Source of the DNA: Termitomyces sp. T153
Lineage: Eukaryota > Basidiomycota > Agaricomycetes > Agaricales > Lyophyllaceae
Assembly: GCA_018296165.2 (NCBI GenBank)
Contig: JACKQL020000269.1
Coordinates: 1-20,678 of the forward strand
Reading direction: 5' to 3'
DNA length: 20,678 nucleotides
Of this stretch, positions 9,595 through 18,711 are shown piece by piece; the stretch's first letter is position 1, and the number at the start of each line of letters is the position of its first letter. The position numbers were made by a program, and so were the translations under genes. Under the pieces are notes generated by a model. That model was not told the origin of the DNA. It saw only the letters and a list, made by a program, of their open reading frames with translations, and searched no databases.

Positions 9595-10034
9595 TGTAAG
9601 GGCAACCTCTGGAGGCTGTGGCTCAATTGCACAGCTGGCAAAGGGAAATCCAAAGTCTATTCAGTACTGTACAGTGTCTACCAAGATAACTACTCACCTG
9701 GCAAAGGGAAATCCAAAGAGAACAAGTCTGGGGATTCCCTAGGCCAGGTGTGATGCTTCAGAGGCTTCAGAAGTGTGAGAAACAACTGTACAGTATGACA
9801 GAGAAAAAAAGACACAAGTGATGTGTCAGAAATTGGTCAGCAGTTACATAAGCCAGTGGCAGTATCAAAGGGCACACTTGTCTGAATTATTGACAGAGAA
9901 CCGGTGCAGCCTGAGGGCTGAAACTAGGACCAATAGATAGGGAAAAGGAAGGAGAATAAAGGAAAACTATAACAGAGCAAATCTGACAAGAACTGGAGGA
10001 GGAGAAGGGGAAACAAGTGAGACATCCCCTGACA
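9595..10034 (-). repeat. Family-2 3' LTR of copy B
   Basis: On + it runs from TGTAAGGGCAACCTCTGG to CCCCTGACA (440 bp), then TCACCCCCTCTAG, the complement of the polypurine tract. It shares GGCAAAGGGAAATCCAAAG-type blocks with the LTRs at 2685 and 18712. Termini on the - strand are TGTCAG...TTACA. Confidence 0.85.
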
Positions 10035-10058
10035 TCACCCCCTCTAGGATGCGGCGCC

Positions 10059-12014
10059 TCAACGCACTGGGTAGAAGAAGTCACAAATTGCCTGGTCAGC
10101 TGGTGAAATAGAGTAGATGCCTCGAATCACTTTGGGGGCATTGGGATGCCTATGGTAGAAGTCCCGGACCAAGCCTGGTGCATGAACATTAGCCTGTGAT
10201 TCCCAAGAGATGTCCTCAATGCCATATCCCTTCCATTTCACCTTGAACTGCAATTTCCCTCGGAATACCCTGCTGTCCAAGATTTCCTCCACCTCATATT
10301 CTTTCTCATCATTGACCAGGACTGGTGGTGGAGGTGGCTTAGGGCAACAGCCTGGGATTGGATCCTCTGGAGCTAGAAACAACTTGACCACATTGAAGAC
10401 TGGATGCAGTTGGCGCAGGCCTGCTGGGAGTTTAAGTTGGTATGCCAAAGGCCCTACCTTCTTCTCCACCATGAAGGGGCCCAGATGACAATGTGACAGC
10501 TTCAGGGATGGCCTTGTTGTCTTAATGTCTGAGCTGTCCAAGTACACACGGTCCCCAGGCTTGTAAACTGGCACAGGCATCTGTCTGCGATCATAGTACC
10601 ATGCCATGTCTTCCTTGGCCTTCACCAATGCAGCTTTTGCCTCCTCCTGTGCCTTTCTCATCTGGTTCACAAACTCGTTGACGGAATCATTCTCTAAGGG
10701 GCATGCCTGAGGTTCAAATCCCATGCGAGGGTGCCTGCCAGTGTCTAGGAAGAATGGAGTCATCTGTGTGGAAGAGTGGATGTGGTTGTGGTATTGGAAT
10801 TCTGCATCTGGTAGCAGCTCATCCCAGTCATCCTGCCTCTCACTACAAAACAGGTGGAGATACTGTTCCAGTTCCTAGTTAACGCGTTCTGTCTGCCCAT
10901 CCTACTGAGGGTGATAGGCCGTGGTGGTATGGAGCTTTATGCCTAGCAGGCAATACAGTTCTTGAGTGAATTCTGCCACAAACTGGGGGCCCCAGTCTGA
11001 GACATATCCATCTGACAGACCGTGGAGTTTCCAGACATTCTTACAGTACAGGCTGGCTGCTTCCAAGGCAGAGCATGTGGTGTGAGTAGGTATGAAGTGA
11101 GCCTGTTTGCCATAGAGGTCCACCACCACCATCATGGTGTCATACCCATGAGCATCTGGGAGCTCCACAATGAAATCCACTGATCCAACACTCCAGTGAG
11201 CAGCTAGAATAGGAAGTGGGTGGAGCTGGCCCATGGGTGCTTGGTGGCAAGGTTTTGTGCGGAGACAGAGGTCACAGGTGCTAGTGTAGGTGCCTACATA
11301 TTGGGAGATCTGTGGCCACCAATAGTTCTGGGATACTAGCTCTAGCATCTTTCACCTTCCAGGATGTCCAGTCACTCAAGAGTCATGATGTTGTTCTACA
11401 ATGTGCTAACAAAGTTCTGGAATGTTAGGCACATAAATGCATCCTCTGAAGGTCAGCAGCCCATCCTGAAGACCCCACTCATCTGCATGCACTGACTTGA
11501 CTCCGCTTGCCTGTCAAGCTTGTAGGGCCTGTGTAGCCTGGGCAACTGCATCCTCCTGTGCACCCTCCCGGTTCCCTCATCAGATGTCCCTAAGGATGTT
11601 TGCCTCATCTCCCTGAGCCACAATCCCATCTAGTGCATGGATGGCAAAGAGCTCCGGCTTGAGGAGGACAATATTGTCATTATCTTCTGCTCCAGTGCCA
11701 TGATCCGCCTGCCTGGACAGTGCATCTGGTTTGCCCATGCTCTGTCCTGGTCTGTGGTGCAGTGAGAAGTCAAAGTTGGCCAGATACAGAGACCACTGAG
11801 CTTGATGTCAATTGAGTTTCTTAGCGGAATGGAAGTACTCCAGGTTCTTATGGTCTGTCCAGACTTCAAACTTATGTCATGCACCCTCAAGGAAATGCCT
11901 CCATTCTTCAAAGGACCAAATAATTGCCAGCATCTCCTTATCATGGATCTCATAGTTCCGTTCCACTGCATTAAGGCTCTTGGAGTAGAAGGCTACTGGG
12001 TGCCATTTGCCATC
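10059..12014 (-). pseudogene. Pol 3' half of copy B: RNase H remainder, integrase, chromodomain
   Basis: Going down the - strand: RNase H residues ([25 protein letters not shown], then TDHKNLEYFHSAKKLN) at about 12009-11810. Integrase follows, with its HHCC finger (EQHHDS and TGHPG, then CDLC) near 11385-11265. The catalytic core has Asp in SVDFIVELP and in SDWGPQF, and the Glu of ELEQYL near 10875. The GPF/Y module (LGPFMVEKKVGPLAYQL) lies near 10485-10425. A chromodomain (EVEEILDSRV...FKVKWKGYGIEDISWE) lies at about 10301-10149, ending at TGA 10059. Integrase inserts the cDNA and the chromodomain directs it to modified histones. Stops interrupt RNase H and integrase, including HPQ-stop-DGQTERVN-stop-ELEQYL. 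The usual SDRG motif reads SDWG, consistent with one CGG-to-TGG change. Confidence 0.92.
12010..12014. repeat. Target-site duplication CCATC, left copy
   Basis: CCATC precedes the LTR start at 12015 and recurs at 13189-13193. Removing the LTR and one copy restores the RNase H reading frame of copy B (SKEDG joined to KWHPVAF). Confidence 0.95.
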
Positions 12015-12538
12015 TGTCACGACCCGTCCCCTGAACCCCCGCACATCGTCCATCAACCCCCCAAACCCCCAAAAACCCCCAATGCTCCGCCGAACTTCCG
12101 CCCATGCCCCGCACCTATTTCGGCTAACTCCGACGCCTCCCCGGCTAACTCCGATGGCCCCCTGGCCAACTTCGGTGCCTTCTCTGCAGCCACTGACACT
12201 TACCCTGGGTCTCCCAAACCCCGAGAACCACCCCCGCTGTTCCCGATCTTCGCCACCCATCATCAACTCAACACCCTGGTTCCTCTGACCTATTCTGGAG
12301 TATCACAACAACCTCGGGGCGACCCGCATTCCCCAATGATCCCATCAACGTATCAGCGCGGCCCAATCCTCGATCGCAACCGACACCCGCCCACTCCGTT
12401 GAGCTCCGCCAAGCCCCGCTGCCGCAGCCGACGTACCCTGAAGTTCTCCGGTAGTCAGTATATAAGCCGTCGAGTAGCTCTTCATACTCTAGTCTTGATA
12501 TTGCTTAATGTTACCTATGGTCTGATTGTTTCCTTTTC

Positions 12539-12570
12539 GTGTTTTGTGTTTTGTGTTTTGTGTTTTGTGT
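12539..12570 (+). repeat. 7-bp tandem repeat GTGTTTT, four units plus a partial
   Basis: Four consecutive exact GTGTTTT units (12539-12566) followed by GTGT. It lies about 80 bp after the TATA box inside the solo LTR, in the presumed leader. The 8393 copy has only one or two units at the matching place. Confidence 0.9.
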
Positions 12571-12585
12571 CTTGTTCTCCTTACT

Positions 12586-12642
12586 CTCAGTCTCCCGGTC
12601 TTATCTCAGTCTCCCGGTCTTATCTCAGTCTCCTGGTCTTGT
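12586..12642 (+). repeat. 19-bp tandem repeat, three units, within LTR F2
   Basis: The unit CTCAGTCTCCCGGTCTTAT occurs at 12586-12604 and 12605-12623, then again with small differences at 12624-12642. The 8393 LTR holds a single CTCAGTCTCCTGGTCTTAT at the corresponding place, so the array expanded in this copy or its parent. Confidence 0.9.
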
Positions 12643-13188
12643 CTTGTCTCCATTTTGTTATCGTTCTCGTTATCATTTTGTATCTCCACTCAAATCTACT
12701 CTTGTTCCATATCAACCCCATTCCATTTCGTCTGACGCTGTCTCGGTGACTCCGTCTGGCCATTGTGCCCAAGTCCTCATCAACCTAAATGACCTCACAA
12801 ACTCCGCAATTACAATCACGAACTCTGACACCCTTTCACCAGGTCCGAACCTCGCTCTTTGCTTGGTCCCAGACTCCATCAACTCCCATTGATCTCCCAT
12901 CAAACCCCGGCTCCACTCCCATTGATCACACAGCCATCCACTCCTTTGCTTCCACGAATCTCCCATATGGCCTTCTGCCTGAACCCTGCCAAGACCATCC
13001 CATTTCCTCGCAACCTGACTTCTCCGGACCTTCCCAGATCTGTCTGAATCACATCCCACCAACTATCCGCACAAGCCATCAGTGCCCAGACGTTTTCGAG
13101 TGTTTGGTTACCAGTGCAAGGGGATCACGCCTGCCTAGTAAGGACTCGCCCAGTGCAGCTGAGCCTCCAAGGTCAGCGGAACCTGACA

Positions 13189-14505
13189 CCATCCTCTTTT
13201 GACTGCTGGGAGAGGACTGCCCCTGTAGCAAAGTCTGAGCTATCTGCTTCCACACGGAATGGAGAGTCATCGTTGGGGAACAGGAGGACTGGCTTTGAGG
13301 TCACAGATTGCTTGAGGGCATCGAAGGCAGCTTGCTGTGGGGGCTCCCACCACCATGCAGTATCCTTAACTGTGAGATCGAAGAGGGGTTGTGCATGGTG
13401 GGAGAAATCCTGTATGAACCTCTGATAGAAATTGACAAACCCAAGAAAGGCCTGAACTTCCTTTTTGTTCCTTGTCTCAGGCCACTCTGCTACTCCGGCC
13501 ATTTTAATGGGGTCCATCTCAGCAGTTCCATGTGAAATGATCAAACCCAGGTACTCCACTTTTGTCTGTTCAAACTCGCACTTCTCAGGCTTTAAATAGA
13601 GCTGGTGTTGGCGGAGGTGTTCCAAGACCATGCGTGTGACCTGGCAGTGCTCCTCCTGAGTTCTTGTGTAGATGAGGATATTGTCTAGATACACACAGAT
13701 GACACCTTCCACAATCAGATCATGGAAAATGTCATTCATCATAGTCTGAAAGGTGGCTGGGCTATTGGTGAGACCAAAGAACATGACCAGAGGTTCAAAA
13801 AGTCCATGATTAGTTTGGAATGCTGCCTTCCACTCATCCCCTTCTTTGATGCGTACATTGTTGTAGCCCCAGCGGACATCCAACTTAGTGAAATAGCATG
13901 CACCTTGAAGGTTGTTGACAAGTTCTGAGATGAGTGGCAAAGGGTAGCAGTTCTTCACTGTCATCGCATTCAGGACACGATAATCCTGAACCAGACAAAG
14001 AGACCCATCCTTCTTCTTAATAAAGAAGACTGGGGAGGCCATTGGAGACTTGGAGGGTCTTATTTGTCCTGAGCTAAGATTCTCTTGCAGGAAAGCATCC
14101 AGCTTGTCCTGTTCACGGGGTGCAAGTGGATAGACCTTGCAACTGGAGGGCTCTGCATCTGGTATCAGCTCAATTGCATGATCCCACTGCTTACGCTCTG
14201 AAAGTGAATCAAAGGAGGCCTTGGAGAATACATCCTCAAAGTCATGGAGGTGATTGGGAACAGTGCTATGGAAAGGCTTGGGCTGTGAATTTGCTGCAAA
14301 TGCCTCAGCCAAATGCTGAGAAGTTGTCTGACTGGCCCGAATCTCTGCCATGGCAGGAGGGAGGCCAAGGATTGTGGCATAGATCCCATCACCCCATCAC
14401 CCACCTCTATATTCTCATCCAGGGACTCTGCATTTGGACAGATCAATCTTATGTATTTCCTTCCAAAAGTATGCCTCTGATCCATGCGTGCAGGAGGCCT
14501 AGGAT
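13189..14505 (-). pseudogene. Pol 5' half of copy B: reverse transcriptase and start of RNase H
   Basis: From 14351 down to the inserted LTR, 386 or so codons are open: linker MAEIRASQTTSQHLAEAF; the block KVYPLAPREQDKLDAFLQEN; SPMASPVFFIKKKDGSLCLV; QDYRVLNAMTVKNCYPLPLI; DVRWGYNNVRIKEGDEWKAA; FGLTNSPATFQTMMNDIF; the catalytic box; EYLGLIISHG; and RNase H entry FPNDDSPFRVEADSSDFATG. The box reads YLDN rather than YLDD (Asn codon at 13682-13680), which removes a metal-binding Asp and should abolish polymerisation. Upstream, VGD at about 14395 is followed by a frameshift. Residues NIEVGD and an alternate-frame YFW-like stretch continue the linker to about 14505, where the element is cut. The reading frame resumes across the solo LTR at 12009. 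Confidence 0.92.
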
Positions 14506-14640
14506 TTCTTTACTTATTTAAATACCTAAGGATAACACAACCTTTGTATGCTATTTAATGAACAATCGGCCAATCATCCAGAGAAATTCGGTCACGGATG
14601 AACATTATTCAAAAGCAATCAGTACTTCAGTATGTCTACT
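14506..14640. other. Spacer between copy B breakpoint and terpene synthase stop; presumed 3' UTR
   Basis: AT-rich sequence. CpG dinucleotides (for example near 14565-14595) set it apart from the retrotransposon. It holds the presumed 3' untranslated region of the - strand terpene synthase. AATAAT-like bases at about 14602-14610 on the - strand could serve as a weak poly(A) signal, but I see no canonical AATAAA. Confidence 0.4.
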
Positions 14641-15911
14641 TCATATCTTTGTACTACAAATTTGGGCTGACCGTGGAAGCAAGACAACTTTTCTGCTCTG
14701 CTGTACTTCCCTCCCACTCATCCCAAAGTATCTATGACTCTCGAAGCTCCAACATTCATTTGCCCTGACCCAATTACCAAGCCCATCCAAATAATGCTTC
14801 ACATCTAGCTCGATCATTTTGTCAAAATGTGGGACATGTTTCAAGTCGTTCAAAAACTGCTGCCCGAGTTTTGAATGATGATCGCCGATCCAATTCACTG
14901 CTTCACTCAGACCAATCTTCTTTTGATGCATCACAATAGTGATAATATTGTGACCAGCATCTCCACGAGCTTGCTCGACGTTGTAAGAATATAAATCCTA
15001 GTCTCTTTTTCAGCACAAGAGTAGAAATAGAAGCTAAAAGAAAGTTTTACATTATCAAGGATAATCATGTCAATACAGGCATTTGTAAGACGTTCGATGA
15101 TGGGATCCTCCAAGACATCGTCTGGGAGATTGAGTCCAAATTGGAAAAGCGCGAGCGATGGTTTCACGCCAACTGTCTTTCTCCGAACATGGAAATACTC
15201 GTCGATGCTTCTGATGTAACTTTGGGCACGATCTTCAGCTTCTTGAACAACTGAGGCAGTATATTCATCAATGGACTCAATAAACCGACGACTTGCTCCT
15301 TCGGATGCATATCGCATTGACAGCTTCCAAAATCTAGGTTCAGACACAAAGACAATTAGATGTCAAAGGATAGAGCTTTCTGAGACCTTACTGTCTAGCA
15401 ACCTCGCCTACAACACATTCATTAGCTGGCCTTGCTTTGTCTGGATTGCGTATTGCAATCCATGACCATGTCAGCCATTTGTTGAACTTCATGGGGTGTT
15501 GCAACGTCAGTGTAGTGATCAAATACAGAAAACAGGCTCATGAGATCAGTGCCTGCGCGAATAATGTCTGTATACCAAGATATACATTGAGGATCCCTGT
15601 CACGAAGAATGAATATAAGGAAGAGTAAACCTTGATTTTCCAGAGGATATCCGAGGGAAGCGAGCAAGTCTAATGAGTGATATTCAATACCATATACCGG
15701 AAGAGCAGCAAAGTCAAACAGTGAACTCACTGAAATTGCATGAATCAAATGCTCGCTGTTCCCCAGCCGCCGTGAATATTTTGAAACTTTGAATCCATGC
15801 CGATGAATCTGCTTGAGCCTGGAGGTAAAAAGGGCTAATAGTACGTGTCCAGGGCCAATTTGCAAGAGTATCAGGCAGAAAGAGGACAGATTCACTCAAG
15901 CCACTTGCCAT
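14641..15911 (-). CDS. Sesquiterpene synthase-like class I terpene cyclase, five exons, 1-nt frameshift in exon 3
   Basis: Exons on the - strand: 15911-15731, 15669-15631, 15567-15392, 15333-15051 and 14997-14641, with introns of 61, 63, 58 and 53 bp, all GT-AG. Splice joins restore family sequence: CNF-N-LLASLGYPLENQ-D-IIRAGTDLM, EVAR-Q-FWKLSM, and ILDN-DLYSYNVEQARGDAGHN. The product is 344 residues once the frameshift is allowed for, the usual size for basidiomycete sesquiterpene synthases, which cyclise farnesyl diphosphate in the cytosol. N-terminal FLPDTLANWPW is typical. The Asp-rich motif is DHYTD (90-94), the NSE triad is Asn226, Ser230 and Glu234, and ESHRYFG carries the C-terminal Arg315-Tyr316 pair. 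RRKTVGVKPS sits before the NSE motif. An extra T at about 15457-15458, between VMD110 and AIRNPDKARP, shifts the frame and leads to TAA/TGA near 15424. It is therefore either a recent pseudogene or a sequence error. The start ATG lies at 15911. Confidence 0.9.
15457..15458 (-). other. Frameshift site in exon 3 of the terpene synthase
   Basis: The - strand reads ATG GAT T GCA ATA CGC AAT CCA. Without the second T the frame continues as MDAIRNPDKARPANECVVGE, matching family sequence up to the exon-3 donor. The phases of introns 2, 3 and 4 agree only if one base is removed here. No GT-AG intron of acceptable size explains it. Confidence 0.85.
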
Positions 15912-15952
15912 CCTAGACAGATCTTTTGCTCACTCTTTCATGGGTTGTCGAG

Positions 15953-15973
15953 TTTTTAAAGAAGACGGCCAAT
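15953..15973 (-). promoter_or_regulatory. Putative core promoter of the terpene synthase (TATA-like and CCAAT motifs)
   Basis: A TTTAAAAA run at 15960-15953 lies about 42 bp upstream of the start ATG. A CCAAT pentamer on + at 15969-15973 (ATTGG on -) lies about 58 bp upstream. The spacing is short but plausible for a fungal promoter with a short leader. This rests on motif position only. Confidence 0.4.
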
Positions 15974-17372
15974 CAGACAATGCCCGAACTGGCAACTGAA
16001 ACGCACTCAAGGACTTTGCTCCACCAATGTAGCTTACGGCACTGGGCATGTGAATGCGACATACACGGATAGGATATCTTTCATACATTCAAAGTATATG
16101 AATTGTCGGCCCATTGCACTGAACGGTATCTCCAGTTATCCTTTTTTCAGCGCCCTCGGACGGGTTAACTGGACATCTTTATCGGAAATTTTCCTGATGC
16201 ATGAGCGAGATCAAGAATGAGGAACTTCGTGATTTTTTACATCCGCAGAGAAGGAGGCAAAAAATGGTAGAACGGGCCGATGGACAATCCCCCCCACTTC
16301 CTGGCTTGTCGGTCGCAACTCTTCTTTAATCCTCGCTGTCCCTCCGCTGTGTCCTCCAATTCAAATGCATACATACCGATATACCTTTTGGTCTTCTGCC
16401 TCGTTCTTGAATGTCTCGTCTACACTCCCATCCGCACTTCGTCTCCTGGAGTTGAATTGATTGTGCGACTCAGTCGTCCCCCAATAGTGCGGCACCTTGA
16501 GTACTCAACCACTCGTTGCTAGGCTGACAGGGGAATCCATGTCCTGCTAGCATCATCGCTTGGCAATCCAATGAGCTGACGATGCAGAACATCCAGACCA
16601 TGGCGTTGCTTGTCTTGTTGGAGGCATAATAACGGGCATGAGTTAAAACGCATGGGTTCAGGGTTTTGGCGTGCCTGACTGCTACAGCGGTGGATGCAGT
16701 GAGGGCGTGGGAGCGGGAGAATGTCGAGGTCCGGACAATAACACGTTCATTCCGATGTCCGTCCTATCGATAAAGTATAGCAGAAAACGCATAAACAATA
16801 ACGAGATACTAATAATAGAAGGGCTCATCCAATACACTCGGTACACTAAGTCTATGATGGGAGACCAACCGTGTCTCGTGACGCGAGACAATAGGGAACG
16901 GCGGACAAAGTGACCGAAATCGGAGAAGCAGGCGGATAAATGAGAAGCAGCGTATCCACTCGACGTAGCCGATAACCCCCTCAGGAAGCAGAAAAACGAA
17001 GAAGACCTGAACGTTCCAATACAGGAGCAAGAAATTCCACATAGAGAGTTGCAATGAGCTCCAGCCTTCTCCAATAACGTAGAAAGACGTCCGAGGTCCA
17101 ACGGCCGAGAATTTTCACGATGTAAGGGGAAAAACCAGCTAACAGCAAATGCGTAGTGCCACCTATCCTGAGACAGTGTCTTGTAATAACTGACAGGGAA
17201 TTCTGCCTAAAGATTCAATTGAGACATGCCAGAAAACGGTCGTTGTGCAAGAATCATCAGCTCTCGGTTGGAGGATCGAAAGCTTGCTATCAGATCGGTC
17301 GAAGTGCTAACCATTGAGGTCCACAATGCAACTAAAGAGCTCAAATCGGATTGAGGAAGATTGTTGAGTAAT
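15974..17372. other. Intergenic or unassigned unique sequence upstream of the terpene synthase
   Basis: CpG-containing, non-repetitive sequence. Open frames here (for example + 16280-16522 and - 17101-16682) show no recognisable domain or family-like composition, and I could not build a spliced gene. The block near 16280-16450 has a pyrimidine-rich stretch (CTTCTTTAATCCTCGCTGTCC) resembling a fungal promoter region facing right, but no clear gene follows. Confidence 0.4.
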
Positions 17373-18340
17373 CACGACATCCTCGCCTTCTCTCCCGCCC
17401 ATCTTTGTGTTCGGAAGGTGTAAGGTACGAGACCCGGAAGTGGCGACAGAGGTTTCAGGTCATGCCAAGCAGGATAGAGATGCGAAAAAAAATATTTCTT
17501 CACTGTGATAGGAAGAATCTCCCCGGGACGAATTTGACGCGAAAAGAATGCGAGAGCTACGAACCACATGCAGAGATCAAAGGGAGAATATAGCGATACG
17601 CCGCTCGACAATGAGATCGTCAGAGGGAAAAAGCCCAAATCAAGTATATTGTGAAAAGAAAGATATACTATACAAATAAAGACAGCTGAAAAATGTAAGC
17701 TGGTAAAAACGCCGAAAACTGTAGACGTAGGGCATATCTCAGAAAAGTAGAAACTCCCCCGTGAAACCAATGAAAAATGAGCCCAAAATCAGTCGACGAT
17801 GGCCAGGAAGCCAGGCCATCAAAATTTGATGGCAGGGCGCACAGAAGTGGCAGTGTAGCAAGGCCGGAGAAACCGATCTCGGATAACAATCCGAGATCGG
17901 GTCATCGGACTACGACCTTCCCCCTCCCGTTCCACAGACCAACAAACCTCGACCAACTAACAACTCTGAAGCCCACTCAATGAGGACCTGCAGGGAGGAA
18001 GGAGGACAAAGAAAGAGAAAAAGGCAGTCATGGAGATCAGCCTAGACCTCGGCATGATTGAACATAGCCAATGCCGAAAATAGGCGCACGGCTGGCCCGA
18101 CGCACCCATGCTGCCGAGACCTCGGAAGTCCCCAGGGAGCGGATTTCTTAGGCCTACGAGCTTTGGGTTGTTTCAGGCTTACCATTGAATTATACTTTGG
18201 TTTGAAGTAAGACCCAGTCAAGCTTCTTGACTGAACCAATAAAAATTATATCTTCTATTACATTCTGTAAAGTGAACAAAGTGTAATTAAGCCCCGAATA
18301 CCTATGAAATAAAGTAGCGCGGGGTTGAATAGAGTTGTTC
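17373..18340. other. Unassigned unique sequence, no supported gene
   Basis: Open frames on the - strand (17770-17372, 132 codons; 18239-18042, 65 codons) and + strand (17777-17983) have no motif I recognise. The region holds a perfect inverted repeat at 17873-17900 and a smaller one around 18215-18233 (CAGTCAA...TTGACTG), followed by AATAAAAATT at about 18237, which could be a + strand poly(A) signal of an unseen transcript. Confidence 0.4.
17873..17900. repeat. Perfect 11-bp inverted repeat with 6-nt loop
   Basis: CCGATCTCGGA at 17873-17883 and its exact reverse complement TCCGAGATCGG at 17890-17900, separated by TAACAA. As RNA or single-stranded DNA this makes a stable hairpin. No gene end or element boundary was recognised next to it. 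Confidence 0.9.
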
Positions 18341-18711
18341 AACAAAGCCAAACTTTACATTTTTGCATCAATAGATTAACTGTCAATAGCAAGTGTAGCA
18401 GCATGTCCATAAGCAGGGGATGCTTTGACCAGAAAGAGAAAAGCAGCTGACAGTTCTCTATACCCTCAATCACATATTTTAGTCATTGGCCACTGAGATA
18501 ATGATTACTGTTCTAGTGGTGGCAGGATCTGGCATACAGGATCAACAGAGCACTGGGTCCAGTCTCTTGGTGAGTGGTGGCCTGTTCCCATGTACAAGGT
18601 GCACTAAACTTCTGCAGAGTGATTACACAGCATCACTTGGGGTTGCTGGATAGTGTTTCATTGGCAAGCTTGTTTGTCTGAGACAGGCTCCAGCTGATTT
18701 GTCACAAGTAC
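18341..18711. other. CpG-poor unassigned sequence left of copy C
   Basis: I find no CpG between about 18330 and the LTR, unlike the CpG-containing DNA just to the left. Composition resembles decayed transposon DNA, but I recognise no LTR or coding motif. The last five bases before the LTR are AGTAC, the expected target-site duplication copy; its partner would lie beyond the window. Confidence 0.45.

Larger units (their letters stand above)
12015..13188 (+). repeat. Family-1 solo LTR, youngest copy, inside copy B pol (LTR F2)
   Basis: 1174 bp from TGTCACGACCCGTCCCC to GGTCAGCGGAACCTGACA, with perfect TGTCA...TGACA termini and CCATC on both sides. TATA box TATATAAG at 12459-12466 is followed by CTAGTCTTGATATTGCTTA. 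Unlike the related LTRs at 2994, 5184 and 8393, it keeps many CpG dinucleotides, for example near 12045, 12150, 12360-12440 and 12730-12750. It also carries two short tandem arrays not seen in the other copies. No pol or gag sequence is present inside. Confidence 0.96.
9595..14505 (-). mobile_element. Chromovirus-type Ty3/Gypsy copy B, 5'-truncated, interrupted by a solo LTR
   Basis: On the - strand: RT (from about 14505), RNase H (split by the insertion at 12015-13188), integrase with zinc finger and DDE core, GPF/Y module, chromodomain, purine tract, and a 3' LTR ending at 9595. Protease, gag and 5' LTR are absent, because recognisable element sequence ends near 14505, about 135 bp before the terpene synthase stop codon. 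It is the best preserved of the three chromovirus copies: RT is open for 392 codons and the integrase C-terminus for 234 codons. Left flank at the LTR is TCAAC; the partner duplication is lost. Confidence 0.92.

Noticed and set aside
12539..12642. CRISPR-like array
   Set aside because: These are contiguous tandem repeats without spacers, inside a eukaryotic LTR.
11802..12749. 315-codon + strand frame
   Set aside because: It runs from antisense RNase H into the solo LTR, across an insertion junction, so it cannot be a native gene.
15424..15480. Extra short intron to explain the terpene synthase frameshift
   Set aside because: The only GT-AG pair nearby would remove about 26 bp including conserved residues; a single-base insertion is simpler.
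16682..17101. 139-codon open frame on the - strand
   Set aside because: No recognisable motif, Ser/Cys/Leu-rich composition typical of a chance frame, and overlapping frames equally open.
17250..17330. tRNA-like stretch on the - strand (CTCAATGGTTAGCAC followed by TTTCGATCC)
   Set aside because: It resembles A and B boxes, but the expected acceptor, D, anticodon and T stems do not pair, so it is not called as a tRNA.
17372..17770. 132-codon open frame on the - strand with hydrophobic stretches
   Set aside because: No family resemblance and no supporting introns or start context; treated as chance.
17860..17920. Helitron 3' end (hairpin)
   Set aside because: A good hairpin is present, but no CTRR terminus follows at the expected distance on either strand and no Rep/helicase relic is seen.
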